A stretch of DNA of 46,928 nt from assembly GCA_018902915.1 (NCBI GenBank), contig JAHIPS010000066.1, positions 1-46,928 of the forward strand, read 5' to 3'. Made by a program: the position numbers and the translations under genes. Below the pieces are notes generated by a model. It made no database searches. It was not told the DNA's origin and worked only from the letters and a program-made list of their open reading frames with translations. This document shows, piece after piece, positions 1 to 8,288 of this stretch. This stretch comes from Candidatus Omnitrophota bacterium (lineage in GTDB: Bacteria > Omnitrophota > Gorgyraeia > Gorgyraeales > Gorgyraeaceae). Within the stretch, counting starts at the first letter, position 1, and each line of letters begins with the position of its first letter.

Positions 1-453
1 GAGGGCTGGTACGCGGGCGACACTGCGAATCTTTCAATAGGCCAGGGGTATCTGCTGGTCACGCCGCTTCAGGTTGCTCGCATGATGGCGTGCGTGGCAA
101 ATGGCGGGGATCTCCTCGAGCCGCATGTGTTGAAAAAAGATAGCAAAAATAAGAAAGCGCTTAAAATCAGGCAGGAGAATTTAAGGTTTGTAAGGAAGGC
201 CCTGCGGGGCGTGGTTGAAGACGACAGGGGCACGGGGTTCAGGGCGTGGAGCAGCGCTGTTTCTATCGCTGGCAAGACAGGCACGAGCCAGCCAGGCGGC
301 AGCCGCAAGACGCACGCGTGGTTCAGCGGGTTCGCGCCTGCGGAGGAGTCGGAGATCGGCTTCGTGGTTTTTCTGGAGCACGGCGGCTCGGGCGGCGATG
401 CGGCCGCAATCATAGCACGAAAGGCAGTCGAATACTGGCATGAACATCGTTAA
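1..453 (+). CDS. mrdA: Penicillin-binding protein 2, C-terminal part (5' end outside window)
   Basis: Peptidoglycan transpeptidase of the elongasome that cross-links new wall during rod growth. The reading frame is open from base 1, so this is the last ~150 residues of the transpeptidase domain. Visible are the family-typical stretch GDTANLSIGQGYLLVTPLQ (first 30 codons) and the KTGTS active-site box at about 274-288, preceded by an alanine-glycine turn as in class B PBPs. It ends at a TAA at 451-453 and overlaps the rodA start by 14 nt, the usual PBP2-RodA partnership, which favours PBP2 over the division enzyme PBP3. The serine and SxN motifs lie upstream of the window. Confidence 0.9.
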   Translation, partial: EGWYAGDTANLSIGQGYLLVTPLQVARMMACVANGGDLLEPHVLKKDSKNKKALKIRQENLRFVRKALRGVVEDDRGTGFRAWSSAVSIAGKTGTSQPGGSRKTHAWFSGFAPAEESEIGFVVFLEHGGSGGDAAAIIARKAVEYWHEHR

Positions 454-1519
454 GTTAAAAAAATACAAGGGTTTTGATTGGCAGCTCGCGGCGAGCGCGA
501 TGGCGATATTTCTTTTAGGACTTTTGCTTTTGTTCAGCTCACGCTACCCACACAACCTTGATTATGTGATGAAACAGCTGTCCTGGTTTTTGCTCGGCGC
601 GCTACTTTTTATTTTTATTGTAAATATGAATTACAGGAAGATCGTGGGCGTGGCAAGCGCGTTTTATTTTTTCACAGTTTTTCTTTTGTTGCTGGTGCTT
701 GTTTTTGGAAGCCGCAGGTTTGGCGCGCAGAGGTGGCTCGCTATAGGCCCATTTAATTTTCAACCGTCGGAGATCGCGAAGATCTTTGTCACGCTTTTTC
801 TCGTGCAATATCTCGCGGCCCACAAACAGTTTCGCGCGCCAAAACATATATTCGCGGCGATTTTAATGACGGTAGTGCCTTTTGTGCTCGTGCTTAAGGA
901 GCCGGATCTCGGGACCGCGCTTATGTTTGTGCCGATATTATTTGTTTTGCTGTACGTGTGGGGCGCGCCTGTCAGGTATCTGGTTTCTTTGATCGCGTGC
1001 GCCGCGCTTGTCTCGCCACTGGGCTGGTTTTTGTTAAAGGATTACCAGAAGGAGCGGCTCATGGTATTTATCGACCCAGGCATAGACCCGCTAGGCGCGG
1101 GTTACACGATCATCCAGTCAAAGATAGCGATCGGCTCGGGCGGGTTGTTTGGAAAAGGGTGGCTTGCCGGCACGCAGAACCAGTTGAATTTTCTCGCAGA
1201 GAGACACACTGATTTTATTTTTTCTGTGGCAGGCGAGGAGTGGGGATTTTTTGGCGGAGCGGTTCTGATCGCGCTCTATTATATTTTAATCAAAAGGGCG
1301 CTGCGCATAGCTGAGAGGACAGACGATCCTTGCGGCAGGCTTCTGGCTGTCGGGCTCGTGGCAATGATAGGTATACAGGTGGTCGTGAATTTGAGCATGA
1401 CAATGGGGTTTATGCCGGTCGTGGGCTTGCCGCTGCCGCTCGTGAGCTACGGCGGCTCGTCGCTTTTAGTGACAATGGTGGCGCTGGGCCTTTTGGAGAG
1501 CATCGCCATCCACCGCTAA
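440..1519 (+). CDS. rodA: RodA, SEDS-family peptidoglycan glycosyltransferase
   Basis: Polytopic inner-membrane glycan polymerase that works with PBP2 in lateral wall synthesis. The 359-residue length is normal for RodA. About ten hydrophobic segments are visible. Conserved SEDS features include the PSEIAK box (about residue 110), the loop AERHTDFIFSVAGEEWG (about residues 253-269) and the C-terminal segment MGFMPVVGLPLPLVSYGGSS. The start ATG at 440 overlaps the upstream gene by 14 nt, which suggests translational coupling. The stop at 1517-1519 is followed within a few bases by a palindromic doublet. FtsW is the only real alternative, and the PBP2 neighbour argues against it. Confidence 0.95.
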   Translation: MNIVKLKKYKGFDWQLAASAMAIFLLGLLLLFSSRYPHNLDYVMKQLSWFLLGALLFIFIVNMNYRKIVGVASAFYFFTVFLLLLVLVFGSRRFGAQRWLAIGPFNFQPSEIAKIFVTLFLVQYLAAHKQFRAPKHIFAAILMTVVPFVLVLKEPDLGTALMFVPILFVLLYVWGAPVRYLVSLIACAALVSPLGWFLLKDYQKERLMVFIDPGIDPLGAGYTIIQSKIAIGSGGLFGKGWLAGTQNQLNFLAERHTDFIFSVAGEEWGFFGGAVLIALYYILIKRALRIAERTDDPCGRLLAVGLVAMIGIQVVVNLSMTMGFMPVVGLPLPLVSYGGSSLLVTMVALGLLESIAIHR

Positions 1520-1523
1520 TAAC

Positions 1524-1581
1524 CAATTGTTCAAGGCTAAGCCTTGAACAGGCCTGTTCAAGGCTTAGCCTTGAACAATTG
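1524..1581. repeat. P1 palindromic doublet, inverted units (58-bp perfect palindrome)
   Basis: Two 21-bp units at 1529-1549 and 1556-1576, each with arms GTTCAAGGCT and AGCCTTGAAC around one central base (A in the first, T in the second). The junction is AGGCCT. Including the flanks CAATT and AATTG the whole block is a perfect palindrome. It fills the gap between rodA and the radical SAM gene. Confidence 0.97.
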
Positions 1582-1583
1582 AT

Positions 1584-3155
1584 ATGGAGATATTAAAGCC
1601 AGCAAGGTATATAAACAGGGAGTGGAATGCAGTGCACAAGGAGTGGGCGCCGTCCATGCTAAAGGTGGCACTCTGCTTTCCTGACATTTACGAGATCGGG
1701 ATGAGCCACCTGGGGATGAAAATAATCTACGGGATTTTAAATGAAGAGTGCGATGTTGTCTGCGAAAGGGTTTTTGCGCCGTGGGAGGACAAGGAAAAAG
1801 AAATGCGCTCAAAAGACGAGGCGCTTTTGTCGCTCGAGAGCGGGAGAGAGTTAAAGGATTTTGATATTATTGGATTTTCGCTTCAATATGAGATGAATTT
1901 TGTAGATGCGCTGAATATACTGGATCTGGGCCGCGTGCCTCTGATGGCGAGCGAGAGGGGCGATAACGATCCGCTGGTTATAGCTGGCGGGCCGTGCTGT
2001 TTTAATCCAGGGCCGATGTCAGATTTTGTGGACGCATTCGTGATCGGGGAGGCGGAGGATACAATAATTAAAATAGCGGCCCTGGCCAAAGATTTGAAAG
2101 GCAGGAGAAAAGAAATCATCGAAGAGATTTGTAAGATCGATGGAGTATATGCGCCCCAGATCGAAAAAGACGCGATAAATAAAAACATCGTCAATGACCT
2201 CGACGCCGCGTATTTCCCGACGAGCCCGGTCGTACCGTATATACAGATCGTGCACGACAGGATCGCTATCGAGATAATGAGAGGGTGCCCGCACAGATGC
2301 AATTTCTGCCAGGCGTGCAGGATCTTTCACCCGCTTAGATTGCGATCCGTGAAGCGCATATTGGAAATAGCAGAGCGCTCGGTTAGAAATACAGGTTACG
2401 AGGAGATATCGCTTTTATCCCTTTCCACGAGCGATTACCCGCACCTGGAGGAACTTATTGAAAAATTAGAAGAGAGGTTTAAAGGGCTGGGCGTAAAAAT
2501 ATCCCTGCCTTCTGTAAGGGCCGGGAGTTTCCAGGGCGATAAGGCAGGCAGCGTGCTTAAAAGGGCTGGTCTGACATTTGCGCCAGAGGCAGGCAGCGAC
2601 AGATTGAGAAAAAAGTTGAATAAAAACATGCGGAACGAAGACATAATCCAGAAGTCCCTGCTCGCGCTCAGGTCAGGCTGGAGAAAAGTAAAATTGTATT
2701 TCATGATAGGATTGCCGGGTGAGACGGACGAGGATTTGGATGCAATAACAGAACTCGCGTCGCAGATAAAAAGCGCGAGTCTGAGCATATCCCCGTTTAT
2801 ACCAAAGCCGCATTCGGGGTTTGAGCGCGAGGGCATGGATGGGCTGGAAGCGCTGAAAGAGAAAAAGCAATATTTGGGTTCGAGACTCAGGAACCTGGGT
2901 TCCAGGCGGCACATGAAAGTCGATTTTCACAATCCCGAGATGAGCCGGGTCGAGGCGATTCTGTCCAGGGGGGATAGAAAGATCGGGGCTGTCATAAAAA
3001 AGGCATGGCAGAAAGGCGCCAGGCTCCAGGCATGGACTGATTTTTTTGACCATAATATTTGGGACAGTTCTTTTGAGGAATGCGGGATTGATCCAAAATT
3101 TTATCTGAATAAAAAGTGCGAAAAAGAGGCATTGTCCTGGGGTTTTATCCAGTGA
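1584..3155 (+). CDS. TIGR03960-type radical SAM protein with B12-binding-like N-terminus
   Basis: 523-residue protein. Residues ~20-170 resemble a cobalamin-binding-like Rossmann region, with ALCFPDIYEIGMSHLG near the N-terminus and VIAGGPCCFNPGPM further on. The radical SAM domain follows, with the cluster motif CPHRCNFC giving cysteines 235, 239 and 242. The family is widespread and its substrate is not established. In many bacteria it is fused or adjacent to a DUF2344 (TIGR03936) domain next to rng/rplU/rpmA. Here that partner lies 13 kb downstream at 16476, behind the pilus genes. The ATG at 1584 begins 3 nt after a palindromic doublet and has no clear Shine-Dalgarno sequence. The MEILKPARYI start matches the usual family N-terminus. 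Confidence 0.85.
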   Translation: MEILKPARYINREWNAVHKEWAPSMLKVALCFPDIYEIGMSHLGMKIIYGILNEECDVVCERVFAPWEDKEKEMRSKDEALLSLESGRELKDFDIIGFSLQYEMNFVDALNILDLGRVPLMASERGDNDPLVIAGGPCCFNPGPMSDFVDAFVIGEAEDTIIKIAALAKDLKGRRKEIIEEICKIDGVYAPQIEKDAINKNIVNDLDAAYFPTSPVVPYIQIVHDRIAIEIMRGCPHRCNFCQACRIFHPLRLRSVKRILEIAERSVRNTGYEEISLLSLSTSDYPHLEELIEKLEERFKGLGVKISLPSVRAGSFQGDKAGSVLKRAGLTFAPEAGSDRLRKKLNKNMRNEDIIQKSLLALRSGWRKVKLYFMIGLPGETDEDLDAITELASQIKSASLSISPFIPKPHSGFEREGMDGLEALKEKKQYLGSRLRNLGSRRHMKVDFHNPEMSRVEAILSRGDRKIGAVIKKAWQKGARLQAWTDFFDHNIWDSSFEECGIDPKFYLNKKCEKEALSWGFIQ

Positions 3156-3160
3156 TCCGC

Positions 3161-3189
3161 TTGAAGTTGGGGGGATTGTAATGTATAAT
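3161..3189 (+). promoter_or_regulatory. Candidate sigma-70 promoter for the GGDEF/pilT region
   Basis: TTGAAG at 3161-3166, a 17-bp spacer and TATAAT at 3184-3189. The -35 matches consensus at 4 of 6 positions and the -10 is perfect. Predicted transcription begins near 3196, after the first in-frame ATG at 3188. This supports the downstream ATG at 3236 as the true start of the next gene. Confidence 0.55.
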
Positions 3190-3235
3190 GTTAGCGTCTG
3201 AGGCAAGATCTCGGGCGTTAACAATGGAGGCGAAT

Positions 3236-4648
3236 ATGATAAGTTTTCTCAAAAAGATGTCGTTGGTTCCAAAAGGACTAAGGTACAAGACCATGATCGC
3301 CTTTGCCCTGATGTCGCTTATCCCGCTCTTGGTGTGCGTCTGGCTTGTCACGAGCTATATATTTCCGAATATAAATTTATTTCTTGGTTTATCATTGGGC
3401 AATATAAGCTTAATATTGTTTATATCTATTGTTATTTCAATCCTGGGGTTTTATACCACCAAGGAGATGATCGATCCTGTTATAAAGATAGCAGGCGACG
3501 CAAAGGACATAGCCGACGGTGACGTGGACAGGGTGATCAAGGTGGAGCGCGAGGACGAGATAGGCGACCTCTCCATGTCCTTAAACGCCATGACGCAGAA
3601 GATAAAGGAGAACATAGAGGAATTAAAGGCGTATGGCGAAAAGACAAAGCTTATCAATATTGAGATAAACAAAAAGGTGCTCGCGCTTTCAGGGCTTTTG
3701 CAGATAGGGAGCCTTATATCCTCGTCGGCAGACCTCCAGACAGTGCTGGATTTTATAGCGAGAAAATTATCTGACCTGGAAGACGGGGCTGTTTCTTTTG
3801 TGATGCTGGCAGATGAGACCTCAGGGGATTTTCAGGTGGCGTCAGTTTACAATGTTGACGAGACCAGGGCGCAGGGGCTGAAGATAAAGAAGAGCGATAT
3901 GCCGTCTCGCAGCATTGTGATTGACAAGGATTCAGGGGCTAAGCCAGAGATAGTAAGCAGGATACTTGAAAGTTTTGATTTAAAAAATATCGCGATGATC
4001 CCCATAGTCGTTTCTAAAAAGCAGCATGGCCTGCTCGCGATCGGCAACAAGAAGGATGATTACGCGTTTAAGGATGACGAGACAGAGCTTTTAAAGGTCT
4101 TTGCGAAACAGGCCACGATAGCGGTTGAAAATGATCTTCTGATAAAGAAGGCTAAAGAATTGGCGGTCAAGGATGAGCTGACAGGACTTTACAACGAGAG
4201 CTTTATGCGCGGCCGGCTTGACGAGGAAATAAAAAGGGCGTGTTTATATCAGCGGCCGTGCGGGTATCTTCTGGTGGACATAGACGGCTTCAAGGATTTT
4301 CATGAGAGATTTGGAGAAAGAAAAGCAGAGCTGCTTCTAAAGGCGATGGGCGAGATACTTAAAGGCAGCGTGACAGAGGTGGACAGGGTCGGCAGGATGG
4401 CGATAGATTCATTCGGCATGATTCTTGTTGAGAGAAATAAGAAGCAGGCAGCCGGCATTGCAGAGGAGCTGCGGAAAAAGGTGGAGGCAGGCCTGGCAAA
4501 GATTCTGCAGTTGACGGAAAAGATCACGGTAAGTATTGGCGTGAGCGAAAATCCAATAGACGGCTCTACAGCAGATGAGCTGATGGAAAAGGCAGAGAAG
4601 CTGGTTAAGAATGCAAAGTCGCTCGGCAAAAACCGCGTCGCAGTTTAG
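3236..4648 (+). CDS. Membrane HAMP-GAF-GGDEF protein with degenerate GGDEF signature
   Basis: 470 residues from ATG 3236, chosen because GGAGG lies 5 nt upstream. Two membrane helices (about residues 18-42 and 52-75) are followed by a HAMP-like linker with DEIGDLSMSLNAM, a GAF domain (about 150-310) and a C-terminal diguanylate-cyclase-type domain. In the last, the first metal-binding segment LLVDIDGFKDF is intact, but the GGDEF signature reads AIDSF. Cyclic-di-GMP synthesis is therefore unlikely, and a sensing, scaffolding or nucleotide-binding role is more plausible. It directly precedes pilT and a series of MshEN proteins, so a regulatory role in pilus function is inferred from position. 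Confidence 0.85.
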   Translation: MISFLKKMSLVPKGLRYKTMIAFALMSLIPLLVCVWLVTSYIFPNINLFLGLSLGNISLILFISIVISILGFYTTKEMIDPVIKIAGDAKDIADGDVDRVIKVEREDEIGDLSMSLNAMTQKIKENIEELKAYGEKTKLINIEINKKVLALSGLLQIGSLISSSADLQTVLDFIARKLSDLEDGAVSFVMLADETSGDFQVASVYNVDETRAQGLKIKKSDMPSRSIVIDKDSGAKPEIVSRILESFDLKNIAMIPIVVSKKQHGLLAIGNKKDDYAFKDDETELLKVFAKQATIAVENDLLIKKAKELAVKDELTGLYNESFMRGRLDEEIKRACLYQRPCGYLLVDIDGFKDFHERFGERKAELLLKAMGEILKGSVTEVDRVGRMAIDSFGMILVERNKKQAAGIAEELRKKVEAGLAKILQLTEKITVSIGVSENPIDGSTADELMEKAEKLVKNAKSLGKNRVAV

Positions 4649-4653
4649 TGCTC

Positions 4654-4744
4654 TTCTCGACTCCGCCAAAATATTCTTCGAGTGAAATCGAGAAGAATAT
4701 TTTGGCTCCGCTCGAAGAATATTATTGTTCGAGCCTGTCGAGAA
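4654..4744. repeat. Palindromic repeat of the TTCTCGAC/GTCGAGAA family
   Basis: Outer arms TTCTCGAC (4654-4661) and GTCGAGAA (4737-4744). Nested inside are 15-bp complementary arms GCCAAAATATTCTTC and GAAGAATATTTTGGC, and a further copy of CTCGAAGAATATT at about 4711. A related, shorter element lies at 6347-6412. It separates the GGDEF gene from pilT. Confidence 0.85.
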
Positions 4745-4763
4745 CGATAAAAAGGAGAATCGT

Positions 4764-5825
4764 ATGGCAATAGACCTGAATCAATTGTTAAAAGAGATGG
4801 TGCAAAAGGAGGCGTCGGATTTACATATAGGTGTCGGGGCGGCGCCGCATATCAGGGTGCACGAAAGGCTTTTGGCGCTTGGCAAGGATGCGTTGAGCGC
4901 TAATGCGGCAAAGGATCTGGTTTATTCAATTCTCACCAATGAGCAGAAGGCGCGCTTTGAAAGAGAAAAGGAATTAGATTTTGCGTTTACGAGAGAGGGC
5001 ATGGGCAGGTTCAGGGTCAATGTGTTCTGGCAAATGGGATATGTGGGCGCTGCGATCAGGGCATTGCCTTTTAAAATAAAAAATTTCCAGGAATGCGGCT
5101 TGCCCGTGAAAGTGGTCGAGGGGTTTTGCAAAAAGGCCAAAGGCCTCGTGCTGGTTACTGGCGCGACAGGCAGCGGTAAATCCACGACGCTGGCATCGAT
5201 GGTGGATTGGATCAATGAGAGAGAGGATTGCCATATTGTAACAATAGAGGACCCTGTGGAATATGTGCATACGAATAAAAAGGCAATAATAGATCAGCGC
5301 GAGGTTGGAAGCGATACGCATTCGTTTCCAAACGCTCTCAAGCATGTTTTGCGGGAAGACCCTGATGTGATCTTGATCGGCGAGATGCGGGATCTGGAGA
5401 CAGTGGAGTCAGCGCTCGTGATAGCGGAGACAGGGCATCTGGTTTTCGCGACGTTGCACACGTCGGATAGCGCGCAGACGATAAACCGCATTATCGATGT
5501 GTTTCCCGCGAGACAGCAGCCGCAGGTCAAGGCGCAGCTTTCGTTTGTGCTGTTGGGGATTTTGTCGCAGCAGCTGATACCGAGGGTTTCGGGTGACGGC
5601 AGAGTGCTGGCAGTCGAGGTTTTGACAGCGAATCACGCGATAAGGAGCCAGATACGAGAGTCAAAGGTGCACCAGGTTTTTTCAAGCATGCAGACAGGCC
5701 AGAAAGAAGGCATGCAGACCATGAATCAGGCATTGTTTGCATTGGTTGCGAGCGGCGACATTTCAAAAGAGGACGCGCTGTCAAGAACCACCGAACTGCA
5801 GGATCTGGAGCGGATGTTCAAATAG
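4764..5825 (+). CDS. pilT: PilT, type IV pilus retraction ATPase
   Basis: Hexameric cytoplasmic ATPase that depolymerises the pilus for twitching. The 353-residue length is typical. Visible motifs are the N-terminal ASDLHI segment, Walker A GATGSGKST (about residues 132-140), the acidic box TIEDPVEYVH, Walker B LIGEMRD (about 201-207) and the His box FATLHTSDS. The ATG at 4764 is chosen because AAAGGAG lies at 4751-4757. A TTG-initiated extension would run through the upstream repeat and is rejected. It lacks the MshEN domain and cysteine pairs of the two downstream ATPases, which separates it clearly from PilB. Confidence 0.95.
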   Translation: MAIDLNQLLKEMVQKEASDLHIGVGAAPHIRVHERLLALGKDALSANAAKDLVYSILTNEQKARFEREKELDFAFTREGMGRFRVNVFWQMGYVGAAIRALPFKIKNFQECGLPVKVVEGFCKKAKGLVLVTGATGSGKSTTLASMVDWINEREDCHIVTIEDPVEYVHTNKKAIIDQREVGSDTHSFPNALKHVLREDPDVILIGEMRDLETVESALVIAETGHLVFATLHTSDSAQTINRIIDVFPARQQPQVKAQLSFVLLGILSQQLIPRVSGDGRVLAVEVLTANHAIRSQIRESKVHQVFSSMQTGQKEGMQTMNQALFALVASGDISKEDALSRTTELQDLERMFK

Positions 5826-5906
5826 AGCTGTCAGCTTTCAGCTCTCAGCTATCAGCAAAAAGCTGAAAGCTGCTGAAAGCTGAAGGCTGATAGCTGAAAG
5901 CTGAAA
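5826..5906. repeat. AGCTGAAAGCTGA-type palindromic repeat
   Basis: Left half (5826-5856) is built of CAGCTTTCAGCT-like words. Right half (5861-5906) is built of their complements, such as GCTGATAGCTGAAAGCTG. The block begins directly after the pilT stop and ends 2 nt before the next ATG. It can fold into a long imperfect hairpin. This is the only copy of this family in the window. Confidence 0.85.
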
Positions 5907-5908
5907 AT

Positions 5909-6346
5909 ATGGCGAAGAGAGTGATCAAGAAACAATTAGGCGAGCTTCTTATTGAGAGAGGCGTTATCACCAAGAAGCAACTCGAGCACGCGCTGGAGAC
6001 GCAGAAGGAAAAGGGCGGACTTATTGGCCAGGTGCTTGTCGGTCTCGGGTATGCGACTGAAGAGGCGATCGCGCAGGCATTGACAGCGCAATACGGTTTT
6101 CCGTATCTGCCGCTCGAGAATTACGAGATAGATTCCGAGATCGTCAAGATCGTGCCTAAAAATGTGGCGTCGCAGTTTTGTCTTATCCCGATTGACAAGA
6201 TAGGCTCTAACCTTACCATTGCAATGTCAAATCCTTTGAACAATCTCGCGATAGAGGATATCGAGCTGGTGTCAGGGTTGTGCGTTCAGATTTTTGTAAG
6301 CACGGCGACAGATGTCAAGAACGCGATAGAAAAATATTACAAATAG
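5909..6346 (+). CDS. Stand-alone MshEN (GspE/PilB N-terminal) domain protein
   Basis: 145 residues consisting only of the domain that normally forms the N-terminus of PilB/GspE/MshE ATPases. Both copies of the characteristic motif are visible: QLGELLIERGVITKKQLEHA, and a second beginning at GGLIGQVLVGLGYATEEAIA. In MshE-type proteins such motifs bind cyclic-di-GMP (established for that family). Binding here is inferred because the LG, G and Q positions are kept. The C-terminal half (about 70-145) matches the second subdomain, with AMSNPLN. It sits directly before an ATPase gene with the same domain, so it may be a detached nucleotide sensor or a duplicate. No Shine-Dalgarno sequence is visible because the repeat abuts the start. 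Confidence 0.85.
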   Translation: MAKRVIKKQLGELLIERGVITKKQLEHALETQKEKGGLIGQVLVGLGYATEEAIAQALTAQYGFPYLPLENYEIDSEIVKIVPKNVASQFCLIPIDKIGSNLTIAMSNPLNNLAIEDIELVSGLCVQIFVSTATDVKNAIEKYYK

Positions 6347-6412
6347 TTCTCGACTTCGCTCGAACAATATTGGACCCCGAGCAGCGTCGAGGGGCTTCGA
6401 GCTTGTCGAGAA
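6347..6412. repeat. Palindromic repeat of the TTCTCGAC/GTCGAGAA family, second copy
   Basis: Left arm TTCTCGAC...GCTCGAA begins at 6347, 1 nt after the MshEN stop, and the right arm TTCGAGCTTGTCGAGAA ends at 6412. The interior contains a smaller ACCCCGAGCAGCGTCGAGGGG hairpin-like segment. It occupies almost the whole gap before the first pilB-type gene, whose start lacks a clear ribosome site. Confidence 0.85.
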
Positions 6413-6421
6413 GAATGGTAT

Positions 6422-8140
6422 ATGTATTCACTCAAAGAGCGGTTGACAGAAATTTTAATAAAGAACAAGATCCTGACTGAAGTGCAGCTCAAGAAGGCGC
6501 TGAAGGTGCAGAAGGAAAAGGGCGGCTCGCTGAAGGACGTTCTGGTCAACCTTGGGTTTGCAAGCGAGAAGGACCTGATGGCTACGCTGAGCCAGGGGCT
6601 CGGCATCCCGCCAATAGTGCTCTCCCGCTTTAAAATAGATCCCGAGATCCTGAAACTCATACCGCGCAATTTTGCAAAAAAATATCAGGTCGTGCCTGTT
6701 TCAAAGGTAGGCAACATCCTCACTGTGGCGACAGCAGACCCGCTGAATGTATTCGCGATAGACGATATCCGCTCGCTCACAGGATTTGATGTCGGCACGA
6801 TAATCGCGTCGGCAAAAGAAGTGCAGGACGTGATAGACCAGTACTACGGGGAGCACACGCACGAGGCGATCGAGGAATTAATGAAGGACATGGAGTCAGG
6901 CGCGATCGAGATTATAAAGGAAGGAAAACTCGAGCAGGAGGTTGATTCCGAGCGGCTTTTTAAACTTGTCGAAGAGGCGCCCGTGGTGAAATTGACAAAC
7001 ACGATTTTGGAAAACGGTGTAAAGACGCACTCGAGCGACATACTTATAGAGCCTATGGAAAATTCGATCAGGGTTCGCTACAGGGTGGACGGCGTATTAA
7101 AGGAAACGGACAACCTGCCGAAAAATATGCACGATTCTATTGTTTCAAGGATAAAGGTCATGTCTGAATTAAATATCGCGGAACGCAGGCTGCCGCAGGA
7201 CGGCAGGTTTAAATTGAGGATAAAATCGAGCTATGTGGATTTCAGGGTTTCGATCTTGCCGTCGTCAAAAGGCGAGAAGGTCGCGCTAAGGGTGCTGGAC
7301 AAGTCGCATGCGACGCTTGATATCGAGAGATTGGGTTTTGAGAAAGAGGCGCTGGATATATTTAGGGAAAACGCGTCGCGGCCGCACGGGATGATATTAG
7401 TTTGCGGTCCGACCGGAAGCGGCAAGACGACCACGCTTTACTCTTTGTTGAAATACGTGCACGCGCCTGAGAAGAACCTGATCACGGTGGAGGACCCGGT
7501 CGAGTACCAGATAGAAGGCGTGAGCCAGGTCACGGTCAGGAGCGAGGTCGGGCTTACGTTCGCGAGCGCGCTGCGGTCGATCTTAAGGCAGGACCCGGAC
7601 GTGATCATGGTGGGTGAGATACGCGATTTTGACACAGTGGATATCGCGATAAAGTCAGCGCTGACAGGGCACCTCGTGCTTTCGACATTGCACACGACAA
7701 CAGCGTGCGGGTCAGTGGTGAGGCTCGTGAATATGGGCGTGGAGCCGTTTTTGATAAGCGCGTCTTTGATATCTATAGTGGCGCAGAGATTGATCCGCAA
7801 ATTGTGCCCGAAATGCAAAGAGGTGTATAAGCCGGGAGAAAAAGTTATTTCTGAACTGGGTGTTGATGTTGACAATGCAAAGGACGTGAATTTTTACAGG
7901 GCAAAGGGATGCAGCCAGTGTTTTAATACCGGTTACAGCGGCAGGGTCGGTATTTGTGAAATATTGACCATGTCGCCGGCAATAAGAAATTTGATTTTGA
8001 ACAAGGCGCGCGAGAGCGAGATAAAAGAGACTGCGCGAAAAGAGGGCATGTGGACGCTCAGGCAGGACGGCATGGTAAAGGTCTTGCAGGGAGTCACGAG
8101 CCTGGAAGAGATATTGCGTGTGACAGTGGCGGACGAGTAA
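6422..8140 (+). CDS. pilB: PilB/GspE-type pilus assembly ATPase, first of two
   Basis: 572-residue assembly ATPase expected to drive pilus extension. Domain order: MshEN (about 1-150), a linker, the N2 region with SSDILIEP and RVRYRVDG (about 205-225), Walker A GPTGSGKTTT near residue 329, ITVEDPVEYQ, Walker B IMVGEIRD, the His box LSTLHTT, and a zinc-binding set CPKC (about 462) and CSQC (about 496). These features distinguish PilB from PilT. The MshEN motif is less canonical than in the stand-alone protein upstream, with RLTEILIKN lacking the LG pair and glycine. The ATG at 6422 has only a weak AGAAG upstream. Confidence 0.93.
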   Translation: MYSLKERLTEILIKNKILTEVQLKKALKVQKEKGGSLKDVLVNLGFASEKDLMATLSQGLGIPPIVLSRFKIDPEILKLIPRNFAKKYQVVPVSKVGNILTVATADPLNVFAIDDIRSLTGFDVGTIIASAKEVQDVIDQYYGEHTHEAIEELMKDMESGAIEIIKEGKLEQEVDSERLFKLVEEAPVVKLTNTILENGVKTHSSDILIEPMENSIRVRYRVDGVLKETDNLPKNMHDSIVSRIKVMSELNIAERRLPQDGRFKLRIKSSYVDFRVSILPSSKGEKVALRVLDKSHATLDIERLGFEKEALDIFRENASRPHGMILVCGPTGSGKTTTLYSLLKYVHAPEKNLITVEDPVEYQIEGVSQVTVRSEVGLTFASALRSILRQDPDVIMVGEIRDFDTVDIAIKSALTGHLVLSTLHTTTACGSVVRLVNMGVEPFLISASLISIVAQRLIRKLCPKCKEVYKPGEKVISELGVDVDNAKDVNFYRAKGCSQCFNTGYSGRVGICEILTMSPAIRNLILNKARESEIKETARKEGMWTLRQDGMVKVLQGVTSLEEILRVTVADE

Positions 8141-8288
8141 CAGATACTTTAATTGATACCGATGTTGAAAAAAACGTTTGAGGCTGCCGACATTGCAAAG
8201 GGGAACTATAAATATAAGCCTAAGATTGTAGATTGGGACTAAAGGGAAAAATATCGGCATTGGATACCGTCAGCAATTACGGGTTTCA
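8141..8288 (+). other. 148-bp gap between the two pilB genes
   Basis: No repeat family seen elsewhere in the window is present. A 26-codon frame (8162-8242, beginning MLKKTFEA) is open but has no ribosome site and no recognisable product, so I do not call it a gene. Short complementary words (CCGACATTG near 8187 and CAATGTCGG near 8287) could form a weak long-range hairpin. Confidence 0.3.

Noticed and set aside
1529-1576. P1 doublets as intrinsic terminators
   Set aside because: They form stable hairpins but lack following T-runs and lie inside apparent operons between co-directional genes.
4725-4763. Upstream TTG start for pilT
   Set aside because: It would translate the TTCTCGAC repeat and the ribosome site. 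ATG 4764 fits the family.
8162-8242. 26-codon ORF between the two pilB genes
   Set aside because: No ribosome site, no recognisable motif and a length expected by chance.
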